The notes under the pieces are model-generated. The model was given only the letters and a program-made list of their open reading frames with translations. It had not been told where the DNA came from and searched no databases. 64,000 bases of DNA from VXYK01 sp965221585 (lineage in GTDB: Bacteria > Actinomycetota > Acidimicrobiia > Acidimicrobiales > Aldehydirespiratoraceae), in NCBI GenBank assembly GCA_965221585.1, contig OZ244898.1, positions 2,728,001-2,792,000 on the forward strand, written 5' to 3'. Both the position numbers and the translations under genes were made by a program. Shown here one piece after another: positions 1 to 8,250 of the stretch. The number at the start of each line of letters is the position of its first letter. Position 1 is the first letter of the stretch.

Positions 1-12
1 GCTTCCGGCTAG

Positions 13-99
13 ACGATCCTGGTTACCGACCGAGACCGCGTGGTAGCCGAACTCGGCCCGCTCCGTGAGAGCCGCAGCCCCATACTCGCGCTTTTTTGA
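13..99 (+). pseudogene. Possible remnant of a Phd/VapB-type antitoxin
   Basis: The frame after an in-frame TAG at 10-12 reads TILVTDRDRVVAELGP and stops at TGA 97-99. The ILVTDRDRVVAEL pattern is typical of the C-terminal part of the DNA-binding domain of prevent-host-death/VapB-type antitoxins. No start codon lies within the window and the upstream part is off the edge, so this is either a decayed fragment or chance resemblance. The opposite strand here also has a partly open frame, which weakens the call. Confidence 0.3.
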
Positions 100-261
100 T
101 CTCTGATTTGGTGGCGTCGTTCAGGCGCCCGAGCCGGGCCAGAGGTTCCGTGCAGTCTGCCAACCAGCTTCCTAGCTCATAGATGAACAGTGATGCTTCC
201 TCTTTGGCGCCCTTTGGAATTATCGCCGAGGTTGCGTCGTCGATTGATGCGACGCCAGTGA
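100..261. other. Non-coding junk between gene remnants
   Basis: I recognise no intact gene, RNA or repeat here. The stretch lies between the antitoxin-like fragment and the IS3 remnant and is probably decayed accessory DNA. An in-frame TGA at 259-261 closes the transposase frame on its 5' side. Confidence 0.4.
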
Positions 262-492
262 GGCTGTCGCCACAAGATCCTGTGCATCCTCGACGAGTTC
301 ACCCGAGAGTCGCTCGCTGATTTGGTGGACCACAGCATCGACGCCGACGCGACGGTGGCCTGCTTGGACAAAGTCGCCTCGGCCAGGGGCCGATGCCCCG
401 AGTTCCTGCGATGCGACAACGGCGGCGAGTTCACCGCGAACGCGCTGCGCGATTGGTGCCGGTTCAGCAGCACCAACAGCAGCTACACCTAG
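262..492 (+). pseudogene. IS3-family transposase fragment (rve/integrase core)
   Basis: The frame encodes ILDEFTRESLADL, then FLRCDNGGEFTANALRDWC and RFSSTN, ending in TAG at 490-492. This is the middle of the IS3 orfB integrase core: the DEFTRE strand and the DNGxEF block that carries the second catalytic aspartate. The N-terminal HTH, the first catalytic Asp, the final Glu and both terminal inverted repeats are missing. A TGA at 259-261 closes the frame upstream. In intact homologues the sequence continues beyond the tyrosine of the SYT-like motif, so the fragment has lost its 3' part exactly where the truncated leftward gene begins. It is a dead remnant marking a past insertion and deletion. 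Confidence 0.75.
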
Positions 493-535
493 TCACCGCC
501 TCGATGTCGTCCAGCGACACAATTCGACTGTTCAT
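464..535 (-). pseudogene. 5' stub of a truncated gene downstream of the aldehyde dehydrogenase
   Basis: An ATG at 533-535 is preceded by a good Shine-Dalgarno (GAAGGAG, about 8 nt spacing) 37 bp after the aldehyde dehydrogenase stop. It reads MNSRIVSLDDIEAVT and then, at about 490, runs into the antisense of the IS3 fragment, becoming cysteine/tryptophan-rich and stopping at 464. The sound ribosome-binding site and sensible first 15 residues suggest the fifth gene of the operon, cut by the IS event. I cannot identify its family from so few residues. Confidence 0.4.
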
Positions 536-572
536 TCCGGTTGCTCCTTCTCTGCTGGAGACCCTAGGCGTG

Positions 573-2048
573 TCAGCGAATCACGAAGGGATTGGCCATG
601 GGTTCGTCCGAAGTGTTGACCCAGACCGTCTTGGTGCGGGTGTAGTCGTGGATTGCGTCCATTCCGGCTTCCCGGCCGTATCCACTCTGGCCGAATCCTC
701 CGAAGGGGGCTATCGGGGAGATCACTCGATAGGTGTTTATCCAGACAATGCCGGAGTGGATGTCCGCAGCTACCCGATGGGCCCGGGCCACATCCTTGGT
801 GAACACGCCGGCTCCCAGGCCGAAGCGAGTGTCGTTGGCCAACTCGACACCCTGCTGCTCGTCGTCGAATCTCAGCACCGACATGACGGGGCCGAAAAGC
901 TCTATCTGGGTACTGGGCGTGTGTTGGTCCTCACAGGTGATGATCGTCGGCTCGTAGTACCAGCCGGAGTCGAACCCGTCTGGCCGCTTGCCCCCGGTCT
1001 GGACCACCGCGCCTTGCGCCGCTGATTCCGCCACAACCTGTTCTATGCGTTCGAGCTGGGCCTTTGTCGCCAAAGGCCCCATCTGGGTGTCGGCATCGAG
1101 GGGATCGCCTATCCGGATCGCTCGGGCCCGAGCGCTGAGTTCCGACACGAACTCGTCGTGGATGTCTGATTGCACCAGCACCCGTGAGCCTGCAACACAG
1201 CTCTGACCCGTGGCTCCGAAATTACCGGCGATGGCGCCGTTGACCGCTCCTTCGATGTCTGCGTCGTCGAACACGAGTATCGGCGATTTGCCGCCCAATT
1301 CGAGGGTGACATGGGCGAAGTTGTTGGCCGTGTTGGCCACCACTTTGCTCCCCGCTGCTGCACCACCTGTGAAGGCGACCCTGCTGACGAGCGGGTGGCT
1401 GGTGAGGACACGGCCGCAGGGCTCTCCGAATCCGGTGACGACGTTGACGACACCGGCAGGGAAGCCTGCTTCAGCGATCAGGGCTGCGAACTCGCACATC
1501 ACCGCCGGTGCCTCCTCCGATGCCTTGATCACCACAGTGTTTCCGGCGGCAAGCGCGGGCCCGAGCTTGGTCGCGGTGAGGAACATCTCGGCGTTCCAGG
1601 GCACGATAGCGGCAACCACGCCGATCGGCTCGCGCCTGGTGAAGACATGCATGTCCGGTTTGTCGATGGGCAGCGTGGCACCCTGAACCTTGTCGGCCAA
1701 CCCGCCGAAATAGCGGTAGTAGTCGGCCACATATGCGGTTTGCGAGCGGGTCTCGGCGGCGAGCTTGCCGCTGTCGGTCGTTTCGATGCTGCCAAGACGG
1801 TGCGCGTTCTCGGCAACGAGGTCGGCGAGCCGAAACAGCAGCTGTCCGCGTTGGGTCGCGTTCATCCGAGGCCAGGGCCCGCTGCGGAGCGCCCGGTGAG
1901 CGGCGTTCACGGCCCGCTCTACATCTTCGCTGGTGGCTGCCGGAGCAGTGGCCCAAGGCTGACCGTTGGCGGGGTTGACAGAGTCGAACCGGGCTCCGTC
2001 TGAGGCGTCGCAGAACGTTCCGTCGATGAAGAGTTGATAGTCGGTCAT
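573..2048 (-). CDS. NAD(P)-dependent aldehyde dehydrogenase
   Basis: A 491-residue member of the aldehyde dehydrogenase superfamily, oxidising an aldehyde to the acid in the cytoplasm. The Rossmann NAD-binding region includes PWNAEMF (about 150) and FTGGAAAGSK (226-235). The general base lies in the LELGGKSP motif (Glu250), and the catalytic nucleophile is Cys284 in GQSCVAGSRV. Length and motif order match betaine/aromatic-aldehyde dehydrogenases. Its start overlaps the hydrolase stop by ATGA, so it is the last intact gene of a four-gene leftward operon and probably handles an aldehyde released by the monooxygenase and hydrolase. The substrate is not predictable. Confidence 0.93.
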   Translation of the reverse strand: MTDYQLFIDGTFCDASDGARFDSVNPANGQPWATAPAATSEDVERAVNAAHRALRSGPWPRMNATQRGQLLFRLADLVAENAHRLGSIETTDSGKLAAETRSQTAYVADYYRYFGGLADKVQGATLPIDKPDMHVFTRREPIGVVAAIVPWNAEMFLTATKLGPALAAGNTVVIKASEEAPAVMCEFAALIAEAGFPAGVVNVVTGFGEPCGRVLTSHPLVSRVAFTGGAAAGSKVVANTANNFAHVTLELGGKSPILVFDDADIEGAVNGAIAGNFGATGQSCVAGSRVLVQSDIHDEFVSELSARARAIRIGDPLDADTQMGPLATKAQLERIEQVVAESAAQGAVVQTGGKRPDGFDSGWYYEPTIITCEDQHTPSTQIELFGPVMSVLRFDDEQQGVELANDTRFGLGAGVFTKDVARAHRVAADIHSGIVWINTYRVISPIAPFGGFGQSGYGREAGMDAIHDYTRTKTVWVNTSDEPMANPFVIR

Positions 2049-2824
2049 GAGGGGTTCTCCTGATCCAGGAATTGAATGAGGGCGCTTGTGAACAGTCCGG
2101 GCGCTTCGATCGGAGCGAGGTGATGCACCCCGGCCATTGTCTGAACGCTTGCGTTCGGGATCGCCGCGGCGAGGGCGCGCGCCATTTCGGGCGTGGAACC
2201 AGTGTCTCGGTCACCGGCGAGCACCAGCGTGGGCGCTGCGACCTCGGCGGCGGAGGCTGAAGCTCGGCTATCCGCCTCAACGAACAGGCGGTACGCCTTG
2301 AGATAGCCGTCCAGGTCGGTGGTGAGCAACCGTTGGCGTACCGATTCTGTCTCGGCGCTATGCGTCGCCTGCCATTGAGGACTGAACCACCGCTCGACCG
2401 CGAGATCCGCCACCGGTTCGAGTCCTTTGTTCTCGGCCAGCTCCAGACGCTCTCGCACGCCGCTCAACTGGCGTTCGCTGCGACCGAACACAGTGCTCAC
2501 AAGGACCAGCCGGAGAACTCGCTGCGGGTGTCGGGCCGCGACCATCAAAGCGATGAGACCGCCAAGCGACAGCCCGACCACATCGCCGCTTCCGATGTCG
2601 TTGGAGTCGAGCACCTCCAGGAACTGTTCCACGAAATCGTCGGCTCGGCGCGGGCCCGCGGGATCGTCGCTGCGACCGTGACCCAACAGGTCGTATCGCA
2701 GAACCATGCGGTTCTGCGCCAGCACTTCGACTACTGGGTCCCACATCGTGTGGTCGAGACCGACTCCGTGAATCAGTACCAGTGGGGTGCCTTCTCCGTC
2801 GACACGGCTGAATGTCGTGGTCAT
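2045..2824 (-). CDS. Alpha/beta hydrolase (3-oxoadipate enol-lactonase-like)
   Basis: A 259-residue alpha/beta-fold hydrolase. The oxyanion-hole motif HGVGLDHTMW is near residues 19-28, the nucleophile elbow is GLSLGG with Ser86, the acid is probably Asp207 in GDRDTG, and the base is His234 or His235 in AGVHH. It resembles enol-lactone and carbon-carbon bond hydrolases such as PcaD. It is translationally coupled on both sides by 4-bp ATGA overlaps, so its substrate is presumably an intermediate between the flavin monooxygenase and the aldehyde dehydrogenase. Family confidence is high, substrate unknown. Confidence 0.88.
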   Translation of the reverse strand: MTTTFSRVDGEGTPLVLIHGVGLDHTMWDPVVEVLAQNRMVLRYDLLGHGRSDDPAGPRRADDFVEQFLEVLDSNDIGSGDVVGLSLGGLIALMVAARHPQRVLRLVLVSTVFGRSERQLSGVRERLELAENKGLEPVADLAVERWFSPQWQATHSAETESVRQRLLTTDLDGYLKAYRLFVEADSRASASAAEVAAPTLVLAGDRDTGSTPEMARALAAAIPNASVQTMAGVHHLAPIEAPGLFTSALIQFLDQENPS

Positions 2825-3414
2825 GAGGGGTTGTCCAACCCCATCTCCTCCATATCGGAATACCGGTTGCCGATCCGGTGATGCGGTCGACCTCCGACCG
2901 ATGCGCCGATCGCCACAACAATCTCATCGGGACCGGGCGCGTCGGCGACGGTCATTTCCAAGGTGAGGTAGTGGGAACGCCAGCCAGGGTCGACCTTGTG
3001 CATCATCGGAATCGACACGGTCGCGCCGGGACCGCCGCGAGTGTTGGTGAACGACAGATACGACGTCCCCCCGACTGCATCGCGAAACACGTTGCCGAAC
3101 CGCAGGGTGTGGATCATGCCTGATCCGTGTTCGACCTCGCCGTTGCTGCCGACCATGGCTGCCTTGCCGTATGCCTCGACAGCTTCACCGCCGCCGGCCA
3201 TCTCCACCAGCCGGGGCACCATTACTGCTCCGAGTTCAGGGGCGACCGCAAGGATCGTCGGTTTCAGGTCTTCCACGAAACCCTGACCTGCCCAAGGGTT
3301 GGCGATGACTGCGGCCACCCCGTAGAGGCGCAACGGCACGGCACACGGTTTGCCGCCCTCTACATGGATCTCTTCACTTGTGGTGACCAGTTTTCTCAGT
3401 GCCAGGTCCATCAT
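2821..3414 (-). CDS. AA_synth (DUF1185-type) family protein
   Basis: A 197-residue protein with the features of the poorly characterised amino acid synthesis family (AA_synth): an N-terminal LRKLVTTSEEIHVEGG segment, VAAVIANPWAGQGFVEDL, and a conserved GKAAMVGSNGEVEHGSGMIHTLRFGNVFRDA core. No catalytic mechanism is established for the family. It is often found beside luciferase-like monooxygenases and hydrolases, as here, where it is coupled by 4-bp overlaps to the LLM gene upstream and the hydrolase downstream. I infer an auxiliary catabolic role and see no signal peptide or membrane segment. Confidence 0.78.
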   Translation of the reverse strand: MMDLALRKLVTTSEEIHVEGGKPCAVPLRLYGVAAVIANPWAGQGFVEDLKPTILAVAPELGAVMVPRLVEMAGGGEAVEAYGKAAMVGSNGEVEHGSGMIHTLRFGNVFRDAVGGTSYLSFTNTRGGPGATVSIPMMHKVDPGWRSHYLTLEMTVADAPGPDEIVVAIGASVGGRPHHRIGNRYSDMEEMGLDNPS

Positions 3415-4589
3415 GCGACTCCCTTGGTTTCATCGGCGTTTCCAGCTTTCTCGGCGAAGTGGGGCATCACCTGTTCGGTGAACATTTCGATGCTCGCCAT
3501 CGTTGCCTTGTGGTCCATCCCCGGAAAGCTCGACCAGACCAGCAGGTGCTGCAGGTTGAGCTTGTCATCCATCTCCTGGATCTTCTCGGTGACGTATTCG
3601 GGCGTGCCGAACAGCATGTTGCGGGGATGCACCCAGTCGTAGCTCAACAGATCGAGCTTGTTCTCGGTCTCCGGCAGCTCCTCGCCGGGATAGCGGTGAT
3701 TGCTGAGGCCCCGGTAGTGGCAGACCCACCGCACATAGCGCAGCACGGCCTCACCGGCCAGTTCCTCAGCTTCCTTCATGGTCTCGGTGACGCACATGTC
3801 ACGCAGGACCGCGACACCGGAACCGAGCGGGACCTCTTCGCCTGAAGACTCCGAGAGCGAGTCGCGGTACATCTCGAACCGCGGTATCAGGGAGTCTGTC
3901 GGCGGGATCCAGAACATCACGTTTAGCCCCATCTGGCCTGCACTGATGATCGACGGTGAGGTGTCGACGACTTGCCAGATCGGTGGATGCGGGTCTTGCA
4001 ACGGTCTTGGTACAAGCGCCAGCGCGGTGATGTCGCCGGTGTCGGGGTCGGTGTTCTGCGGCAGCGGGGTGCTCATCGGATGCGGGAAGGACACGCCCGG
4101 ATACGGATAGGTGAAGTGCTTTCCCGAATAAGCGAAGAACTCCTCAGTCCAGGCCCGGCGGATTACCTCCAGACCTTCGGCGAACAGTTCCCGGTTCACT
4201 GCGGGGTTTCGCACATCCGCGGTCGGGTTCATGTTGAGTGTCTCTCGCGGGTAGATGCCGCGACCGACGCCGAACTCGACCCGTCCGCCCGACATGTGAT
4301 CGAGCATGGCCACATCCTCAGCGACTTGCAGCGGGTGCCGGAAGGTGATGATGCTTGCGGCCTGACCGATCCGCAAGTTCTTGGTCTGCGCGGCCAGGTC
4401 GGCGCACATCAGCACTGGGTTGGGGCAGACTTCGAGCCCTTCATGGCCGAAGTGGTGTTCGGTGGTCCAGATCGAGTGCCAGCCGTGCTGATCGCAGTAC
4501 TGCGCGATCTCGCGGCCCTCGTTCAGAACCTCGGTGAAGGTCTTTTGCAGACCAAGGTTGTTGGAGTTCAGGAAGTACCCGAAGCGCAT
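3411..4589 (-). CDS. LLM-class flavin-dependent monooxygenase
   Basis: A luciferase-like TIM-barrel oxidoreductase of about 392 residues. It starts MRFGYFLNSNNLG and carries the family's TEHHFGHEGLEVCPNP and FGVGRGIYPRETLNM blocks, placing it with long-chain bacterial-luciferase-like monooxygenases that use reduced flavin or F420. I chose the ATG at 4587-4589 rather than the upstream in-frame ATG (4628) because an AGAGG Shine-Dalgarno sits about 8 nt upstream and the conserved N-terminus begins there. It is first of a four-gene leftward operon. No flavin reductase is adjacent, so a partner would have to be elsewhere unless F420H2 is used. Confidence 0.87.
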   Translation of the reverse strand: MRFGYFLNSNNLGLQKTFTEVLNEGREIAQYCDQHGWHSIWTTEHHFGHEGLEVCPNPVLMCADLAAQTKNLRIGQAASIITFRHPLQVAEDVAMLDHMSGGRVEFGVGRGIYPRETLNMNPTADVRNPAVNRELFAEGLEVIRRAWTEEFFAYSGKHFTYPYPGVSFPHPMSTPLPQNTDPDTGDITALALVPRPLQDPHPPIWQVVDTSPSIISAGQMGLNVMFWIPPTDSLIPRFEMYRDSLSESSGEEVPLGSGVAVLRDMCVTETMKEAEELAGEAVLRYVRWVCHYRGLSNHRYPGEELPETENKLDLLSYDWVHPRNMLFGTPEYVTEKIQEMDDKLNLQHLLVWSSFPGMDHKATMASIEMFTEQVMPHFAEKAGNADETKGVA

Positions 4590-4707
4590 GGTGTGTCCTC
4601 TCAAGTCGGGCTGATATGGGCTGGGCACACACCTTTTATCCTCGCTGCCTGCCCGACTCGAGGTCCAAAAACCCTACGCCAGCCACCACCCTCGGTCAAC
4701 CGCCGAA

Positions 4708-4739
4708 TTGACAGCGGATTGCGCCGCCGCGCGTATACT
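4708..4739 (+). promoter_or_regulatory. Candidate sigma70-type promoter for the SnoaL-like gene
   Basis: TTGACA (4708-4713) and TATACT (4734-4739) lie 30 bp before the ATG at 4770. Both hexamers are near consensus, but the spacer is 20 bp, longer than optimal, so the -10 may act with a weaker -35. The 180-bp region also serves the divergent LLM operon. Confidence 0.45.
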
Positions 4740-4769
4740 CCCGGGCGCTGGGCCGCTACAGGAGGCGCG

Positions 4770-5738
4770 ATGCAGGGGTTCGATCCGAAATTCCGGGATC
4801 TGCCCGATTTCATTATCGGGATCACCAAGGAGATCTGGGAGGAACGTGGTGTTGAGACGCTCAACCACTACTACACGCCCGACATCCCTGTTCGATCTCC
4901 TGACGGGGTCGTAGTCGGCAACCAGGCGGTGATCGCCGCGACCTGGGCCACGCTGGCGGAGTTCCCGGATCGCCAACTGTTCGGGGAGGACGTGATCTGG
5001 AGTGGCAACGACAGCGACGGCTTCCTGTCGTCGCATCGCATCATGTCGACCGCCACCCATGCCGGGGACGGAGTCTTCGGGCCGGCCTCAGGCACGAAGC
5101 TGCATTATCGGATCATCGCCGACTGCGCGGCCATCAACAACCAGATTTATGACGAGTGGCTGGTGCGTGACCTCGGCGCCATTGTCCGGCAACTCGGTGT
5201 TGATCCGCGGACCTTCGCCGCTGACCAGATCACAGCTGAGGGTGGGGCGGGACTGGCAAAGCACCCTTTGACTCCCGACAACGATGTGGCACCGCTGTAT
5301 CTCGGTTCGGGCAATGCCCATGAGGTCGGTGCGACCTATGCCGAGATCCTCCGCGAAGTGCTGTCGGGACGAACTGGAGCCGTGGAGCAGCACTACGACC
5401 GGGCGGTTCAACTGGAGTCGCCTGGGGGTCGCACAGTTCATGGCTGGGACGCGACAAGCAGATTCTGGGCCGACCTCCGCGAGTCGTTTCCCGATGCGGT
5501 CTTTGGTATTCACCACCAGATCGGCCGCAGCGACCCCGACATGGCTCCCCGGGCTGCACTTCGCTGGTCTTTGACGGGCAGCCACAGCGGCGCTGGTTCC
5601 TTCGGTCCGGCAACTGGAGCACCGGTGCACGTGATGGGAATCAGTCACGCCGAGTTCGGTCCTCGTGGCCTGCATCGCGAGTTCGTGCTGTTCGACGAGG
5701 TCGCCATCCACAAGCAGATCCTGCTTCACACCGGCTGA
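4770..5738 (+). CDS. Tandem SnoaL-like (NTF2-fold) protein
   Basis: A 322-residue protein that appears to contain two copies of the SnoaL/ester-cyclase type cone fold. Copy one (about 1-135) includes LNHYYTPDIPVRSPDGVVVGNQAVIAA; copy two (about 175-322) includes VEQHYDRAVQLESPGGRTVHGWDATSRFW. The two halves also share a G-x-FGPA(S/T)G segment (GDGVFGPASG and GAGSFGPATG), supporting internal duplication. Such folds act as cyclases, hydratases or isomerases, or as binding proteins. The start is fixed by AGGAGG (4760-4765) just upstream of the ATG. It diverges from the LLM operon and may share its substrate; no specific reaction can be assigned. Confidence 0.75.
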   Translation: MQGFDPKFRDLPDFIIGITKEIWEERGVETLNHYYTPDIPVRSPDGVVVGNQAVIAATWATLAEFPDRQLFGEDVIWSGNDSDGFLSSHRIMSTATHAGDGVFGPASGTKLHYRIIADCAAINNQIYDEWLVRDLGAIVRQLGVDPRTFAADQITAEGGAGLAKHPLTPDNDVAPLYLGSGNAHEVGATYAEILREVLSGRTGAVEQHYDRAVQLESPGGRTVHGWDATSRFWADLRESFPDAVFGIHHQIGRSDPDMAPRAALRWSLTGSHSGAGSFGPATGAPVHVMGISHAEFGPRGLHREFVLFDEVAIHKQILLHTG

Positions 5739-5747
5739 ACTCTGCTT

Positions 5748-5795
5748 TCGCCGGGCGCAGCCGGAGCCGCGCTCTATTGTCGCCGGGCGCAGCCG
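5748..5795 (+). repeat. Perfect 16-bp direct repeat
   Basis: TCGCCGGGCGCAGCCG occurs at 5748-5763 and again at 5780-5795, 32 bp apart, in the spacer after the SnoaL-like gene. A near match to its reverse complement overlaps the end of the LLM gene near 18754. It may be a small dispersed element; the function is unknown. Confidence 0.4.
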
Positions 5796-5835
5796 AGCCC
5801 TGCTGGGTCGTGCTAGGAAATTTCTGGGTTCTGGT

Positions 5836-5864
5836 TTGACAGAATGCTTACGTAATCATATGTT
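5836..5864 (+). promoter_or_regulatory. Strong promoter of the LacI-hisD-like operon
   Basis: TTGACA (5836-5841) and TATGTT (5859-5864) are separated by exactly 17 bp, an excellent housekeeping-type promoter. The spacer is almost filled by the left operator arm, so a bound repressor would block polymerase. Transcription should start around 5871, inside the right operator arm. Confidence 0.65.
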
Positions 5865-5884
5865 CGATGACTACGTAAGCATTC
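5842..5884. promoter_or_regulatory. Paired inverted operator, probably for the adjacent LacI regulator
   Basis: GAATGCTTACGTAATCAT (5842-5859) and ATGACTACGTAAGCATTC (5867-5884) are inverted copies of one 18-bp element with a single mismatch and 7 bp between them. Each copy holds a TACGTA core with the central CG typical of LacI-family operators. The two cores are 23 bp apart and bracket the -10 box. The LacI-type gene begins 55 bp downstream, so autoregulation and control of the following operon is the obvious reading. Confidence 0.68.
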
Positions 5885-5939
5885 AACCCTGGGCGCACAC
5901 CCGGACAAACCGGCACGACGATATGGGAGGGGGTCTCAG

Positions 5940-6977
5940 ATGTCGTCAGAATCGCAGGCTGATCTGCCCCGCCCCGCGCGCAAGGGCGTGACCTCGGTTG
6001 ATGTCGCCGCCGCGGCAGGAGTGTCCCAAGCAACCGTCGGCCGGGTCTTCTCCACCCCCGAGAAGGTCTCCCCCGCGACCCGCGACAAAGTCCACGAAGC
6101 CGCCGCTCAACTCGGATACGTCCCCAACGTGATAGCGCGCAGCCTCAAGTCGCAGAGGACCAACATCATCGGCGCCGTCGTGCCGGCATTCGGCGAATAC
6201 TGGCAGAGCGTGCTGACCGAGTTCTCCCGTCAACTCGCCACCAGGGACCGGCAGCTGCTGCTGTTCAGCTTCGCCGAACCCGGCGACGTCGACGGTGCAC
6301 TGGCCTCCGTCGCGCAGTACCGGCTGGACGGCCTGGTCCTGGCGTCGGCCACCATCGACGAGGCGCAACTGATCCAGATGCGCGATTCAGACCGACCGGT
6401 CGTGGCCTTCAACCATCCCGCCGCAAGCGGGGTCGTGCCTTCGGTATCGGTCGACAACGAGGCCGGGATGGCACAGCTGGCGACGCATCTGATCAACATA
6501 GGCACCAACGACGTCCTTTATGTCGGCGGCGTTTCCAGCGCCTCCACCGACCAGACCCGCTACCGGGGCGCATCTCGAACACTCGGCGACCACGGCGTCC
6601 CCTGCACCTATCTCGAAGCCGGCGCGTTCACCTACGAGGCGGGCTACAAAGCCGCCCAGCAGATCGTCGAACGACAGCCACTGCCCGATGCGGTGATGGT
6701 AAGCAGCGACGAGGTCGCGTTCGGGGTTCACGACGGCTTGCGCGCCGGGGGCGTCGAGGTACCCGCTGACCTGCTCCTCACCGGCTTCGACGGACTGTCG
6801 CAATCCGCCTGGGCCGGATTCGACCTGACCACCCTGGTCCAAGCCACCGACGTGCTGGTAGCTCGGGCCATCGAGATTCTCTTGGCCACCGAAGTGCCGG
6901 CTGCAGACGATCCGGTCTCAGTGGTCGTGCCCGGCACCATCCGCTACGGAAAGACGACCCTCAGACGCCATGGCTGA
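5940..6977 (+). CDS. LacI-family transcriptional regulator
   Basis: A 345-residue repressor. An N-terminal LacI helix-turn-helix (about 16-65) reads TSVDVAAAAGVSQATVGRVFSTPE with the hinge ARSLKSQRTN. It is followed by a periplasmic-binding-protein-like effector domain (about 70-340) with DAVMVSSDEVAFGVHDGLRAGG and LTGFDGLSQ. GGGAGG at 5925-5930 supports the ATG at 5940. It is the first gene of the operon, overlaps the HisD-like gene by 8 bp, and has an inverted operator at its own promoter. The effector is presumably the substrate or an intermediate of the downstream enzymes. Confidence 0.92.
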   Translation: MSSESQADLPRPARKGVTSVDVAAAAGVSQATVGRVFSTPEKVSPATRDKVHEAAAQLGYVPNVIARSLKSQRTNIIGAVVPAFGEYWQSVLTEFSRQLATRDRQLLLFSFAEPGDVDGALASVAQYRLDGLVLASATIDEAQLIQMRDSDRPVVAFNHPAASGVVPSVSVDNEAGMAQLATHLINIGTNDVLYVGGVSSASTDQTRYRGASRTLGDHGVPCTYLEAGAFTYEAGYKAAQQIVERQPLPDAVMVSSDEVAFGVHDGLRAGGVEVPADLLLTGFDGLSQSAWAGFDLTTLVQATDVLVARAIEILLATEVPAADDPVSVVVPGTIRYGKTTLRRHG

Positions 6978-8250
6978 AATCCTCAAAGACGCAACGACAA
7001 AGAGCAGCCACGGAGCCGACTTGGAGTTGGCCGAACGCGTCCGAACCCTGATCGCAGATATCGAGACCCGCGGAGAATCTGCCGTTCGAGAGATGTCGAG
7101 AAGCTTCGACTCCTGGGAGCCCGAGCAGTTCCAGCTCACGTCAGCCCAGATACAGCAGACGCTCGACCGGGTCGATCCGGGCACCATCAGCGACATCGAG
7201 TTCGCGCAGTCGCAGATCCGCAACTTCGCCCAAGCCCAGCTCGCTTCACTGAACGACGTCGAAGTGGAGACCCTGCCAGGTGTGACGCTCGGTCACAAGA
7301 ACCTTCCCGTCGACGCAGTAGGGGCCTACGTCCCGGGTGGCCGCTACCCGATGGTGGCATCGGCCCACATGAGCGTGCTGACAGCCAAGGTTGCCGGGGT
7401 TCCGCGCGTGGCGGCCTGCACCCCACCGATCGGCGGCGAGATCCCTGCCGAGACGGTCGCGGCGATGCACCTGGCCGGAGCCGACGAGATCTACCTGCTC
7501 GGTGGTGTTCAGGCCGTGGCGTCGATGGCGCTCGGCACCGAGTTCATCGAAGCCGTCGATGTGCTCGTCGGCCCCGGCAACGCCTTCGTCGCCGAAGCCA
7601 AACGCCAGCTTTACGGGCGCGTCGGCATAGACCTTCCGGCTGGACCCACAGAAACGCTGCTGTTGGCAGACGACACCGTCGACGGGGAGATCTGCGCCAC
7701 CGACCTGTTGGGTCAGGCCGAGCACGGCCCGACCTCACCCGCGGTCCTGATCACAACCTCGCGGCGACTGGGCCTCGACACCATCGCCGAGGTTGAGCGC
7801 CAACTCGAGACGCTGCCCACCGCAGACATCGCGGCTAAAGCCTGGGCCGACTACGGCCGCGTGATCGTCGTCGACGACAACGCCGAGATGTTGGCGCTGG
7901 CCAACGAACTCGCATTCGAGCACGTCCAGGTGATGACCGGCGACGACGACTTCTTCCTGGCCAACATGGTCAACTACGGAGCGCTCTTTCTGGGACCGAT
8001 GACCAACGTCTCCTACGGCGACAAGGTGATCGGCACCAACCACACGCTGCCGACCCAAGGTGCGGCTCGCTACACCGGTGGACTCTGGGTCGGGAAGTTC
8101 ATCAAGACCGTCACCTACCAGCGGATCACGGACCCGGCATCGAGCGCCATCATCGGCGAGTACTGCAGTCGTCTCTGCGCCATCGAGAACTTCGCCGGCC
8201 ACCAGGCGCAAGCCGATATCCGTGTCAAGCGCTACGGCGGAGTCGTGTGA
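6970..8250 (+). CDS. HisD-family dehydrogenase, HpsN-like rather than biosynthetic histidinol dehydrogenase
   Basis: A 426-residue zinc- and NAD-dependent dehydrogenase of the histidinol dehydrogenase fold. The zinc ligands are visible as Gln249 and His252 (LGQAEHGPTS), Asp351 (YGDKVIGTNH) and His411 (FAGHQAQAD). The catalytic pair is Glu317-His318 (FEHVQ). HisD oxidises an alcohol to an acid in two steps. This copy sits in a LacI-controlled catabolic operon, not with his genes, and its C-terminus (EYCSRLCAIENFAGH) resembles catabolic relatives such as the sulfopropanediol dehydrogenase HpsN. A 2,3-dihydroxypropane-sulfonate or similar small polyol substrate is an inference; no sulfonate-specific lyase is present. 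Confidence 0.82.
   Translation: MAEILKDATTKSSHGADLELAERVRTLIADIETRGESAVREMSRSFDSWEPEQFQLTSAQIQQTLDRVDPGTISDIEFAQSQIRNFAQAQLASLNDVEVETLPGVTLGHKNLPVDAVGAYVPGGRYPMVASAHMSVLTAKVAGVPRVAACTPPIGGEIPAETVAAMHLAGADEIYLLGGVQAVASMALGTEFIEAVDVLVGPGNAFVAEAKRQLYGRVGIDLPAGPTETLLLADDTVDGEICATDLLGQAEHGPTSPAVLITTSRRLGLDTIAEVERQLETLPTADIAAKAWADYGRVIVVDDNAEMLALANELAFEHVQVMTGDDDFFLANMVNYGALFLGPMTNVSYGDKVIGTNHTLPTQGAARYTGGLWVGKFIKTVTYQRITDPASSAIIGEYCSRLCAIENFAGHQAQADIRVKRYGGVV

Noticed and set aside
3972..4769. Long rightward frame continuing upstream of the SnoaL-like gene
   Set aside because: It is antisense to the conserved LLM gene, and the real start at 4770 has a strong AGGAGG site; the upstream part is a shadow frame.
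6970..8250. Biosynthetic histidinol dehydrogenase
   Set aside because: No other his genes are present, it is under LacI-type control, and its partners are catabolic; a non-biosynthetic HisD homologue fits better.
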